In this document: positions 12,479 to 23,902 of the stretch, one piece after another | Layout: every line of letters begins with the position of its first letter | Position numbering within the stretch: the first letter of the stretch is position 1 | Source of the DNA: Pezizomycotina sp. ARF18 | Taxonomy: Eukaryota; Ascomycota | NCBI GenBank assembly: GCA_002224055.1 | Contig: AZLU01000001.1 | Coordinates: 531,042-595,041, forward strand | Reading direction: 5' to 3' | DNA length: 64,000 nucleotides | Translations under genes and position numbers: made by a program | Notes under the pieces: model-generated | The model's input: only the letters and a program-made list of their open reading frames with translations | Told to the model about the DNA's origin: nothing | Database searches by the model: none

Positions 12479-13385
12479 TTAAAACATCTCGCATATCCTT
12501 CCAGTCCGGTGAAAAGAGAGCGCAATCTTTTTAGCCTTCTCTTCCGCGACATCCGCCGCACCAATTCCATTATCCGCTGGTAACCCTGACACGGCAAACT
12601 TTCCTCTGACACGCGACTTGCCCTCAGCTTCAGGGTCCATATATCCCCCCCCGATGAATGGGACCTTCATCTCGTCGTTTCCAAAAACGCTGCACCAACT
12701 GCTTCACATCTAGCTCCTCAAACTGGTCGTCGTCGTCGACCAAGACCGGCTGTACTGGTCTTCTGTTGCCATGATCACTCCCCCGAACACAGCTTCTTCC
12801 ACCCTCTCACGCGGGCTTCCCTTTCGTACATGACGGCTGAAAATTTTCTGGTGTATGTACAACAAGCCAAATATCGTCGTTCCGATATAATGTGCCACTT
12901 CGTGTGTTACCACGCAAATAGGAATACGTGAGGTACTCCTTCTCTTCAGGATTCGCCATTCAAAAAAGTTCGCAGACTAGCGTCGATACAGATATTGTGC
13001 TCCTTGCCCATTTTTCGAATATGCCAGCCGTCACCAGACCTTGGCGGAATCAGCGTCATGTTCACCGATAACGATTAGGGGCCACTGGTTCAAGAATATC
13101 TATGGAAGTGTTAATGGTTTGACCGATTGTGGAGAGTGGACAAGAGGCAGGGCAGTACTACCTTTGACCTTATGCGGCTCTAATCCCGCAGTGGAGTACG
13201 CTGCGTAATATAGCGTCGTTATAGGAGTAGATATCGGACGCGAGTGAAAAGTGCATTGAGTTCTTTATTGCGCAAGGCTGGATGACGGTAGAGTTCTCGT
13301 CGGAGTGACGAGTGTCATGGAACGAAGATGAATTTTGGTAGGGTTCGGAGTCGTTGTTGCTCTTTGTAAAGAATTGTGAACCCAT
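12479..13385 (-). CDS. Uncharacterised split gene, weak
   Basis: I do not recognise this protein. Minus-strand segments with coding-like composition run from MGSQFFTKSNNDSEPYQNSS (ATG at 13385) through IRKMGKEHNICIDASLRTFL (about 12960-13030) and VDDDDQFEELDVKQLVQRF (about 12690-12750) to KKIALSFHRTGRICEMF before a stop at 12479. A probable intron of about 80 nt lies near 13080-13160, with donor GTAGTA and acceptor CCATAG. The frame changes several times, so either exon assignment or the sequence is faulty. One alternative frame contains HEVAH, which looks like a zinc-protease signature, but it is probably not the coding frame. Confidence 0.3.
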
Positions 13386-14724
13386 TGCGTCGTTGGAGGG
13401 TCCAGGTTGAAGACTCAGCAGATCTGACTTTTTCGTAGCGCGGCGAGGGGTTTGAGGGATGTGTGTGTTTCCATTGCTAGTGTATTTGGTTATACGAGGA
13501 TATTTTGAAAAAAAAAAAAAAAAAGGTGGGGGGGTGGTTGGTCGTCCAATAACTCGCAGGGTTTTACTGCGAAATTTGAGAGCAGTTATAGGCAATAGGC
13601 ATGCATGCTAGGGCGGTGGGAAGTCAGCGGAGGGAGATTTTCAATAAGGAAAAGACCGTTTGTTTGAGTAATGGTGGAAAAGAAGGAAGAGAGGGTTTGG
13701 ACCTCTTTTTGGTTTTGAGTATTTTTTTTAGTGAAATAAAAAGTGAGTACTAGTGAATAAAGTTGCTTCGCTCCAGAAAAAAAAAAAAAAAAAAGATCTG
13801 GATCTGATATTTTCCCCGATATCAAAAACTGTCTTCTTTGTTTACACGAGCTTTTAAACCTTCGATTTTAGCTTTTATTCACTGTGGCTACCTTTTGATT
13901 TTTCTTATTTTACACACAACCTCGTCTAATCCTGCCGAAGAAGAGAGAAATTATTTTATTTTTTTATTTTTTTTATTTTATTTTATTTTTTTTCCAGATA
14001 AAAATTGTAAAATACAATTTCCCAAAGTGGTCCCCAAAAAAAAAGAACAGGCACAAAAAAAAAATTTTTTTTTGCGGCATTAAAAAAAAAAAGCAACTTC
14101 ATATCTCAAGCCACACCTCAGTGCAGGGAAAGACCCCTTTGTGGCGCAAAAAAGAAATGAGGCTTTAACGTACAAAACAATAATATTCCGCCGCCAAAAC
14201 ACGTTTTACACCTCATCCTCACTTTATCGAGTTACACAAATCTCACATTTCTCTATATTCTCTATGAGGAATGGGCAATGGGGAAATCTAGAACGCCGAG
14301 TAATACGTTACATTTGACATAGGCAGCACCGGCACTTGAAATGAAGTTTCTTGGCTTGGACTTCCGCCTCTTGATGTCGCATTCCAATTGATCGGCGCTG
14401 AGAGTGCCCGGTCAGATGCTCTCTTACTCCCGCCGTTGTTCCGAACAGTTTTTTTTTTTTAGCCCGGGGCCTTTAAATGCGGGATTGGCATGTATGTAAG
14501 GGGCACCTGGGGGGGCGTTCATGTAGGCATTCGCAGTTAGACGACAGCTCACATCTCCCACATAAGTTATACCACCAATCGAGTAAATATAAATAAAAAT
14601 TGTAAACAGGGCTCTAATATTTTTTTCTTAAAACGTTATAGCTAGGCTACGTCAGTAATCAGATACGTGCTGGGGATCTAAAACCAGTATAGCATCATCT
14701 ATCAAAACAATATTTGTATCCTTC

Positions 14725-14758
<34 letters not shown>

Positions 14759-17229
14759 TATTTGACATATTCCAACAGCAAGCTATATAACAGCCAACAA
14801 ATACCATTGCCATTCAAAATTTGCTAGCATGTAGTTGCGTTTTGAAGTAAAAAAAACACCAGGGCGACGCACGGAGTAATGAATGGTGCATTGATCTATG
14901 GATCCGGGATGTGCCAGAATGGCTATGTCATGTCATACACGTATAAAAATAGCGCTTTTTGAGCTGTAGATCGAGTATGTAAGGAAAAAACCAGGTTTAC
15001 GGGAAGCGTTGTTCAAGTGAGGTTTCAACGCTTCGTCAATGTAATGTGGACCCTGATTGATGGCAATAAGGAGGACACTACTTATAAATGCATTCTCTCA
15101 GGGTAAACAATATACTGGAAACGAAAATGATACAGGAACAACAGCGTAACAATCTGCAAGCCTTTTTCTTAGCAGGAGAAAAAAAAAACAAAAGAATTGA
15201 TATTAATACGATATACTTGATTACTAGTTAATATCATTTCAATATCTAAAACTTCTAGAGTAACGTTTAGCGTCCCAGCTTGAGCCTTTTCTTCGCGATT
15301 ACCATCTAATATCACTCTTCACGATCGTCCTCTACTGCAAGGGTGCCCTTCAAGCGCTCCTCCTGGTTCCGAATTGTCTTCTGCGAAGAGGCCTTCCGGA
15401 CGAATGTAATCCCGATTACCAGATTTATCGCTCAGAGCTCGTTGCTCATATCCCCATCGTATTTTTTTTAACTGGATATAGCCAAAGTATAAAAATAATA
15501 TAACGCGATTGAACAAGGCAAGGCTGCCAAAAAGTGATTGATATTCCTGAACAAGCATAACCGGAGCTCACGTCAAATATTACCGAATATCGAACGACAC
15601 TTTCGGGGAATTTTTTTGGGGAAAAAAAAATATTAATTCCCAGGAACTGGAAAGGTCTTGAGAGATGAAAGCTGCAAGGGAGGTAGGAGCTATATCTATA
15701 TCTGACGAAAAAACAATCTTAATATCGAAAGTGGAAAATTAACTGACGATGTTGGGCGAAGGGAAGCTGAAGAGAAGAGAAGTATAATACATGGGACGCG
15801 AAATTAGGGAGGAAAGTAATATATCGTATCATATATTTTAAAAAAAATCTAGAAAGGAATATATTACTGTAAACGTGGATAGGAATTACCTGGAGATCGA
15901 TATATACACATAGTGTTGGAAATATTATAGCGTGAGCACCCATGCTAAACAATTCGTTGGGTTGGTGCATGCTGAATTTTGATATAATGATGTTGGAAAT
16001 TTTTCTTCTGTTGGAATGGGATGTTAAATCTCCTCGGAGTTGTATAAGAAATTTTATATAAACAAAATGAATTTTGCGCAGAGAAACATTTCCAACTGCA
16101 TTTGCGCTGTACTTCATGGGAGAGCGAAAAAATAATACGAAAAAATAAACAGAATCAGTAAATAAACCTCCCACGAACCTAGAGAGAGAAAAGTTATGAT
16201 GATAATACGTTATAGAAATTCATACCCCGTGGTAAGTATAAATTGACTCTCTTGTTGTAATTCTGAGCGTTCATGCCCCTATATCTACAGGAAGATTATG
16301 TACTCCTTAGCTTAGCTCGAGGAGTACGCGATGTCCAACTGCATATACAGAGAACGAAACATGAACTTAAACGAAACGAAGAGTAACTCGGGTCAGGGAC
16401 TGCTAAGAAAAGCAACATGTCAACAATGAGAACTTTGAGAATTCTCCAACCAGCAAAAGAAAAAAACGTGATACAGGTAAACCTTTACAGTAGATGGTTA
16501 TTAGTTATGTTTTCGCTGGAGTTGTATTCTGTGTTGTAAGTCGAGTAGTTAAACGCCGTGAAGATTTGAGAAGTTGTAAAAGAAACGTAACGTAGTAGCG
16601 TAACAAATTGAAAGCAAACAAGCGTGGGCTATAAGCTGATAAAACTGAGTGTCGTACTGGATGATAGAGCGGAATTTAGATTTAAACGAAAAACGAAGAG
16701 ACAACAGTTAGATTCCTAGCACACGTGGCGTAACCCGTTAAAAAAACAAATCGTGAAGGGCTTGGAGATCGCCAATGTTGTGAGAAACATAACCGCAGCA
16801 GCTTTGAAATAACACAACAATCATGATGATAAAACGGTGAACGGAAAATGCTTGAGTATAGTTGGGCCTTGAGGGTAGGGGAACAAAAGCTAGTTAGACT
16901 AAGAAAGAAACAAAAGACAGACCAATGCATGAGGAAATATATAAAACCCGTTCAAATGAACACAGCTCAAAACGAAACCGTTGAACAAAAGAACTCCGTG
17001 AAGAAAAAAGAGAAAGAGAAAGAAAAAGTAAGTGCTATATAATGATGCCGTTTCCCCTCCCAAAAAATATCATCATGTACTGGTTAAGTAGTTTATATCA
17101 ACAAAAGCAAAACCCATGTAAGAATATCCCTTCCAAGTTTTTTAGTAAATATCTCCGCCGTATAAGAAATATCCAGAAGAAAAAGTCCCCAAGTTTTAAG
17201 AATGGCAAGAAGAAAAGAACATGTAGAAC
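13386..17229. other. AT-rich gene-poor region
   Basis: No gene is convincingly supported. It contains an A/T pentamer-like tract at about 13951-13993 and an A-run at about 14727-14755. A possible short minus-strand coding end lies near 15317-15420, with a C-terminal stretch IRNQEERLKGTLAVEDDREE before a stop. That fragment has coding-like charge composition but no recognised homolog and no clear start, so it is not called as a gene. Confidence 0.5.
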
Positions 17230-18853
17230 TTATTTCTTCCCTTTCCCGCCCTTCTTCTTCCGCGCTGCCTTCTGCTTGGTCTTCTTCTTCGTAGGCCCAG
17301 CATCCGAATCCGTCGCCTCCGAATCATAAACCTTCTCCGTCTGTTGTTGCTGCTGCTGCTGCTGATTCCCTTGTCCTCTTTCTCCTGATCTATAGCAGCC
17401 TTAATCGTCGGCGGCAAAAAGAACCACCCAGCGCATCGCGAATAACGCTATTCGCCGCCGCAACTTCGCGCGCCTGCTTCCTCGCCGCCAATTTCTCCTT
17501 CATAGTCATCGGCTTCTCCTTCTCCTCTTCCTTCTTCTGCCCTCCCAGTAACCCTCGCAGTAGTAGCATTAGAAGAACCAGAATCTTTATCGGGAATCTG
17601 CACCACCCTCCTTCCGGATTCCCCGCCTGGCTAGCAATAACACCCTCGATAACCATCCACAGCGTCGTTCAAATCGCCCTCAATGTTCCCCTGATCTCCG
17701 AATACGTCGTGACGAGCTGGCGGGTTAAAGTCGTCGATGCCTCTGCAGCAATTCCTTCTGGCGCTCGGCAGTCATCTTGTAAGGAACGCGCGTCGGGTTG
17801 AAGGATTTAAAGTTCGGACGGGGGAGGTTGGTTCCGTGAATATTTCCGTTGCCGTAGTTGCCGGAAGGCTTCGGGGCGTTCTACGCTCCCGTCGCGTTCG
17901 CGTTCTTCTTCGGCGGCTTGTAGTCCGGATCGTCCTCGAGCCTGAACATCAGCGGTGGTCCTTTAGCTCTCCTCCCGCAGTAGCCTGTTTCCCATGTTCT
18001 CCGTTATTATCTCGTCGTCGCCAAACATCTCTTCGAACATGTCCCAGGTTATCTCTTCCTCCTGCCCGTTCGCGACACTATCTTTCTCTTCTCTTCTCAT
18101 TTCCTTTACTGACTGTAGCCTGTCCATCAACGGTCTTGGAATTGAACGGCTCCTCCAACTCCTCATCTTCGTCACCATCAGACATCTCCGCGTCGTTGCC
18201 GTTGCTGTGGTTAAGTTGCAGCATATTCAAATTCTGCGTGACGCTATGCTCTCTTCGTCCTCGAGAATTCCTCGATGACGACAATATCCTTCGGCTTGCT
18301 AATATTATTGAGGTTAGGGTGATGGTATTGGCGTAGGATTAATCGTATTGATGCTAGAAGTGGGAGGACCGATAAGGTGATCGAAAGTATTGACGTTCAG
18401 AGTAGGAAACTCGACATTCCCGCCAGTATTCTCGACACCACCAGCAGCAGCAGCAGTGGTACCAACAACCGTCTGCATATTCCCGCTAAACCTATAAACC
18501 CATCCACAGCTGCATCCTTCGCGCCAGGATTCGAAACAGCACCGAAATTGAAATTCGGAGTAACTGCGTTAACAGAGGAGCAGAAGTAGGAGCATAAGCA
18601 GGCGTAGCCGGGAGCGGACTGAACCCAAAGTTGAAGATTCCAGCGGGCGTACTCGGCGCAATAGTATCAGCAGCGCCGGGAGTCTCTATTATGACCGTGG
18701 GAAGAGGAGGAAAACCATACGTAGTGGAATTCGTAGTCTTCTTCTTTGTCGTTGTTCGCTTTCAGATTTTCCGCCATGCTGCTTTCTGGTTTCGCCAGTA
18801 GTAGTAGGAGTTTGCAAAGAGGTGTCGATCTTGCGCTTCCTGTTGTCGACCAT
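17230..18853 (-). CDS. Uncharacterised low-complexity, probably nuclear protein
   Basis: I do not recognise a family. The likely start is MVDNRKRKIDTSLQTP (ATG at 18853), with a basic, NLS-like N-terminus. Then come Phe-Gly-like patches (IFNFGFSPLPATP near 18630, TPNFNFGAVSNPG near 18540), an Ala/Gly stretch from a CAG-type tract near 18430-18450, and an acidic segment (MSDGDEDEELEEPF). Next are EEITWDMFEEMFGDDE near 18010-18060 and a basic helical part (MTMKEKLAARKQAREVAAAN near 17470-17520). The end is a poly-Gln tract (17341-17364) and a Lys-rich tail, KKKTKQKAARKKKGGKGKK, before the TAA at 17230-17232. The frame changes repeatedly, mostly at short homopolymers. Composition suggests a nuclear, DNA- or RNA-associated protein, but that is inference. 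Confidence 0.55.
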
Positions 18854-19988
18854 CTTCCGTTATTGGAGTGTAGAAGCGGAACGGGTCTTTCCCGTCTTTT
18901 GTTTTGTTTAAAATAAAGAACAGACGAGAGTAGTAGGATTTGTTTGTTAGACGAAGACCTTATGGAATGTTTTGCAGTAACAAGTAACAATGATAGTAAA
19001 CAAACGTAATAGTACTTTATATATTCTTGATCTTGATCTTGAAAGTATTCTCGTATCCTTGCTCTTGAATCCAAGTAGTTTGATTGATGTTTGTTTGTAA
19101 ACAAGTGCAGAAGAAGAAAGAGATTCGCTGCAAAACAATTTCTTTTAAACTGAAAAAAAAAAAAAAAAAAAAATAATTACCAGTAGGCTTCTGAAGCCCT
19201 AGGCCGAAACCCTGCCTCAGACTCATGAAGTCTTGCTTAGTCGTGATGTATCTTATTGCTTACTCGTGGAGTTGTAAAATGCCGAGAATAAATGTTGTTG
19301 AAGTTTGTTTGTTGGTGTTGTCGATAGTTGTTGCGAGCGACTAAGCAAATATTGTAACGACGACCAAGCAATAAAAAAAGGGTGCACCTCTTTTTTTCTT
19401 TTTTTTTTTTTTTTTTTTTAATAAATGGCATTATTTGAGCATCGTGAAAAAATCAATATCACGGATCCAGCTCTAGTACGTAAGTTATACAGGGGGAAAA
19501 TCAAGCTACTAACTACCTGAACGTATCTACATCGTGAAGATCTAGAGTGCCAAACGAAACTCTTATAGCTTTGCTTGCGCCTTCTACTACATTCTTGAGT
19601 GACAAGTTCAGCTTTGTTGAACATGTGTTCTCGAGACCTCCAGCATCGCTTGAGACGGACGTCGTCGCACGGTTCACATCAGGCTAACAAAAGGTCTTCT
19701 TGAACATCTAGAACTACTGGATATATTTGCTTTTAATTTCCTTCCTACTTTATTAATATCTGTTTTCGTAACGCCATGATTTCTTTGACGATGAAATGTC
19801 TCCTCCTCGTTAATGATATCTACAGAAAAGCATGTACTTTTTCTAACCAAAGGCTTTTCTTGCCCATTTTAAGAAGAGTAAAATAGAAAAAGGATATCCA
19901 GCAGAGATCTGATCAATTTTATCCGGCCCTTTTTTGTAGTTATAAGAAAAGAAAAAAATTTTTTTTGTAATAATAGAGAGAAAAAAAT
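18854..19988. other. Intergenic, AT-rich
   Basis: This is the 5' flank of the 17.2-18.9 kb gene and the 3' flank of the mannitol dehydrogenase. It contains an A-run (about 19154-19171) and a T-run (about 19398-19420). No coding signal is supported; the open frames read through these runs. Confidence 0.6.
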
Positions 19989-21193
19989 CTACTTGTTGTA
20001 CTTCTTCTTCATTTCTTCGTAGTAGCGGACGACTTCCTCGACTAGTTCCTGCTCGACTTCTTGTTCGTGTCCAAGCCGCTGAGCTCGATGAAGGCAGCCT
20101 TGACACCTTTCTCCTTGATCAGCTTCTGGACTTCGGCGCCTCCTCGTCGCTGTCGACATCGAACAACAGCGCGGCCGCCATGCCCTTCGCCAGGTTATCC
20201 GTCGAGAGACCGAATTCCATGGCGATGGCAGCGGGACCGACGAGCTGTCGTTCCTGGCGAGCTTGCGCTTGGGGCAGCGGCCGACGCGGTGACGTCGTCG
20301 ACGAGGTTGTCGTTCTTCATGCGCTCTCGAGGATGACGTCGATGTACTTGTCGTGGCTCTCCTTGTGGAAGTCCTTCGAGTGGCGCTTGATCAGGGCCGC
20401 ACCGGACTCGTGACGGCACCTTAGCGATCTCGTAGATTTCCGGATCCGCGATCGCCTCGTGGATGTACGGCTTCCCTTGAGGTAGCCCAGGTAGGCGATG
20501 ACGCAGTGTGAGGTGTTGACGGTGAACAGCTTGCGCTCGACGTAGGCATCGAGGTCGTGGGTGATGATGAGGCCCTTGATTTCCGGGTCAGGTCCCTTGA
20601 AGTTCTGGGCTTCAACGTCCACTCGCAGAACTGCTCGACCTGGACGTCGAGGGGCTTATCGGCGTTCGGCTTGACGATGGGACGATGCGGTCGACGGCGG
20701 CATTGGGGAAGCCGACGAACTCCTCAGTCCAGTCGAGCTCGGCCTGCTCGGTGATGTGCTTGAGGACTTCGGCCTTCAGCAGGGCAGTGCCGCCGACGAG
20801 GTTCTCGCAGGCGATAACGTTAATCGGCTCCTTGACACCCTTGGCGTGGCGGTTCTTCAGTCCCTGCGCGATGTTAGGCGCAACGAATTTCAGGATGTTG
20901 GGGCCGACGGACGTAGTAACGATGCTGGCCGTCTCGAACTTCTTGAAAAGCTCCTGCTTGCCTTCGTCGGTGCTGGTGTTCATACCGCAGTAGCTCTCCT
21001 TCTTGTAGTTGGTGACGTGGTTGCCGTGGGCGGAGAGGATGTGGAGGTCGTAGGAGTCTTTGCTGTTGATGTTGTCGATGAGCGGGCCGACGACATCTGC
21101 AAAGTTGACGCGATAACCCGAGTCCATGAGCATCGGGCCGATGAAGCCGCGGCCAATGTTGCCGGCTCCGAAGTGGATAGCCTCTTTGCCCAT
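19989..21193 (-). CDS. Mannitol-1-phosphate 5-dehydrogenase
   Basis: Reduces fructose-6-phosphate to mannitol-1-phosphate with NADH in the cytosol, the entry to the fungal mannitol pathway. The N-terminal 172 residues are in one frame: Rossmann motif HFGAGNIGRG at residues 7-16, SVGPNILKFVAPNIAQGL at 95-112, CENLVGG at 129-135 and GFPNAAVDRIVP at 161-172. The frame then breaks near 20680. The rest is legible in other frames: HCVIAYLGYLKG near 20490, AIAMEFGLSTDNLAKGM near 20180-20230, and a Glu/Lys-rich end (ELVEEVVRYYEEMKKKYNK) before the TAG at 19989-19991. The span of about 400 codons is close to the family's roughly 390. No introns are seen. The breaks are single-base and mostly in GC-rich context, so I judge the gene functional and the sequence imperfect. 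Confidence 0.92.
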
Positions 21194-23902
21194 TGTGATG
21201 TGTATTAAAGGATTTTAGGAGAAAATTGGGGTTGAAAAAAAAAGACAGCTGATGGGGATTGAAGTTGGTGATTGTTAGCTTTCAAGCGTGACGACGGAGG
21301 AGGGAGGTGGAGAATAGTGGGGCAGATAAGGACTTGGCGGGTAATATATAAATAAATACATAATTCTATCGCCACAAGAAAAGAAGAGGGAATTCGCAGC
21401 TCTTTTTAAAGCGCATTTTAGAGCAGTAAGCAATACAGCAAAAAAAAAGGGAAAAAAGGGAAAATTTTGTGTAAAATATATATATTATTGAATGCAAATG
21501 ACGTCGTCTTTCTTGCTTGTGAATTTGCGATAAATTTTCCAAGCTTCGGGAACGAACGCGCAATGAGCTAAACCAGCTGAGCTAGCTTCCGAGGGAGCTT
21601 ATCAAGGAAGTTTCATGGCTCATTTCGAGCTAAAATAGCAGCAGCAGCATGGTTTCAATTGCAACGTGAACAGTTAAGAAAGTAAGACCTCTCGTGCTAG
21701 ACGTAACGCCCAGCCCGTTTCCGAAGGCAAGCAACGAAAAGGTGAGAAATGAGGCCTTTTTTTTTTTTTTTGCTTCGCCTTTGAGAGAAGGATAATGGGA
21801 AATGAAATGAACGAAACAGTAGCTCAATCGGGGTAAGAAAAACAACACGACCACCAAGGTCTCCTTTGGTAGCAACCGACAAGTGGCCAACCGGTTGAGC
21901 TTCTCAATACCGGTCTAGCAGTAGCAAAAGAACCCGGAAAACAAGCAGGGATGGGCAAGCGGGAAGCGGGGTTTGAAATAAATACCTATCGCTCGATGAT
22001 ACGTGCCGTTCACGAAGAGAGAGCTGGTGATAGTCAGATGCAAAAAGAAGAAAGACGTAGAGGAACCGATAGAATAACCAATTGAAGCTTTGGTGATAGT
22101 TCAATTGAAGGATGAAGAGGAGTCGAGGAGGTGAGCTGTCTTTTATTTTATACTCGGGTAGCTCTCCCCACTTTAAAGCTGCGAACACTTAAATAATGGA
22201 AAGAAAATGATAATATTTTAGTTACGTTTTTTTTTTTATTTTTTATTTGGCAATCGCGGCCAGGAATTGATAGCAAAATGACAGGATCGACATGCAGGTT
22301 AAAGAAAAAGGAGCTACTCGATACTAGTAAAGCTCGAAAAATATATTGCAAATTTCCTTAGCATGGCGAGCGGTTCGAGTATAATCGCTGAATTTGCTTA
22401 TCACCCCTTGTCAAATTGCGAGTACATATGGCCGTAGCCTACCATTAAGAGGGGAATCAAGGTATAGACTGCTGGGACGAAATGAACAACAACATCATCA
22501 TTGCTGCAGCTGTCTCTTTTTTTTTTTTTCTCCTCATTTTTTTTACCCCTCATTTGAACAAGCCTGCTCTCGGGCCTGGATATTGGATTGGAATTACTCC
22601 GAGCTCTCCTTTCGCACTTCTTCCTACGCATTACGCCTAGCTAGGCTGGAAGTAGGTATCTACTAGCTCTATATATAAAGGCAGAAGAAAAAGAAAATTT
22701 AAAAATGATATTCGTTAAGCTATAGGAAGAAAAAGGGTCAAAGCTATAGCAGAGATACGTATGAATGCATATGCGCTCTGCACGATGTACGATAAAATTT
22801 TTCGTTATTAGTCTCCACGCACCTCGAACGATGTTTTTACCTACCTGCTGTTATGCAAGGCTAAATTTTTTCCTCTAAACGAATCAACGCTAATACCAAA
22901 ATGTCACGATGGGAAATATTTAGCATGGCTGGTAAAATAGCTACAAAACGTTCGAAAGCGTTATAGTCCAGCTCTTAGAAGAAAAGGAGGGAAATAAACG
23001 AAAGAGGAAAAAGCAACCTGAGCGAAATAAAGTTAGCTGCCCTTGCCTGTTAGCCACACGCCTAAAAAGCCAATTAGCTGCTTATTTTTCCCTCAAAAAC
23101 CTCAACAGAAACCCAGAACTTCTGGACTCGAGAGGAAGCTACAGGTAGGTATCCGATCTCGCCGATGCCACCTCCGGCGAGACAATGGACTGCCTGTTGA
23201 CAGAATTGTTCCAATGGATCTTCATGCTTATAATGGAGCCGTTCCTTTAATTACACGCCTTCCAATTGCTTGGAAACTTTGTAAAAATGGTTGAAGCCTG
23301 TTGCCTGAGAGCTCGAGAGCTTCAAGCTTTGCATCATCGAAAAAAAAAAAAGCAAGGCAAAAAGAGGGCTTAATGCCAAGATATACCTTATCGTTATCTT
23401 ATCTCACCCATCTAATCTGCTCAATATACATCTTACTATCTACCCTTCGCACAATTAACAATTGGAATGTATCGAACTGGAGCTCTGTCATGGTTTTCGC
23501 TGAACAAGTGTTTACTACCAAGCATTGCTCGAGGCTCACGGGAACCGATAGCTCCGACGATGCTATCTTTTTCGCTTGTTTTCTTTATAGGCAAGCCTGC
23601 TAAAGAGTTGCCCTACCGCGAGTTTACTATCGCTATCCGAGTCCAGAGTCCACGGATAGCAATTGTAGCGAGATATTCTAGAAGGTAAAAGAGAACATGA
23701 GGAGAGATGTGGAAAAATCCATACTTAAGTAAGTGCTTATAATATGGCAGAAGAGAGAAGACGACAGGCCCATTTGTAGGGCCTGCATATATAATATATA
23801 CATTAAGAGAGCAAAAGAAAATTCGCAAAATTACGATAGTTGTGGTCGATTCGCGATTTATTCAACGGCCAACAACTCAAACCTCCCAGTAAACTTCAAG
23901 TT
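21194..23902. other. Intergenic, no gene supported
   Basis: The first few hundred bases are the 5' flank of the mannitol dehydrogenase. The rest is mixed AT-rich sequence with poly(T) and poly(A) patches and open frames under 100 codons. None shows a domain or a consistent exon pattern. Confidence 0.55.

Noticed and set aside
12710-12913. HEVAH motif in a minus-strand frame, resembling a zinc metalloprotease
   Set aside because: The frame is short. An overlapping frame continues better into the downstream coding-like segment, and no third metal ligand or protease context is visible.
17737-18336. 199-codon plus-strand frame
   Set aside because: It lies antisense to the low-complexity minus-strand gene and has Ser/Leu/Arg composition typical of a shadow of acidic coding sequence.
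20685-21208. Long plus-strand frames opposite the mannitol dehydrogenase
   Set aside because: Antisense shadows of a GC-rich gene whose minus-strand identity is certain.
21540-21602. tRNA-like D-arm sequence (TAGCTCAGCTGGTTTAGCTC) on the minus strand
   Set aside because: The rest does not fold as a tRNA: no proper anticodon stem and no T-arm at the right distance. At most a decayed fragment.
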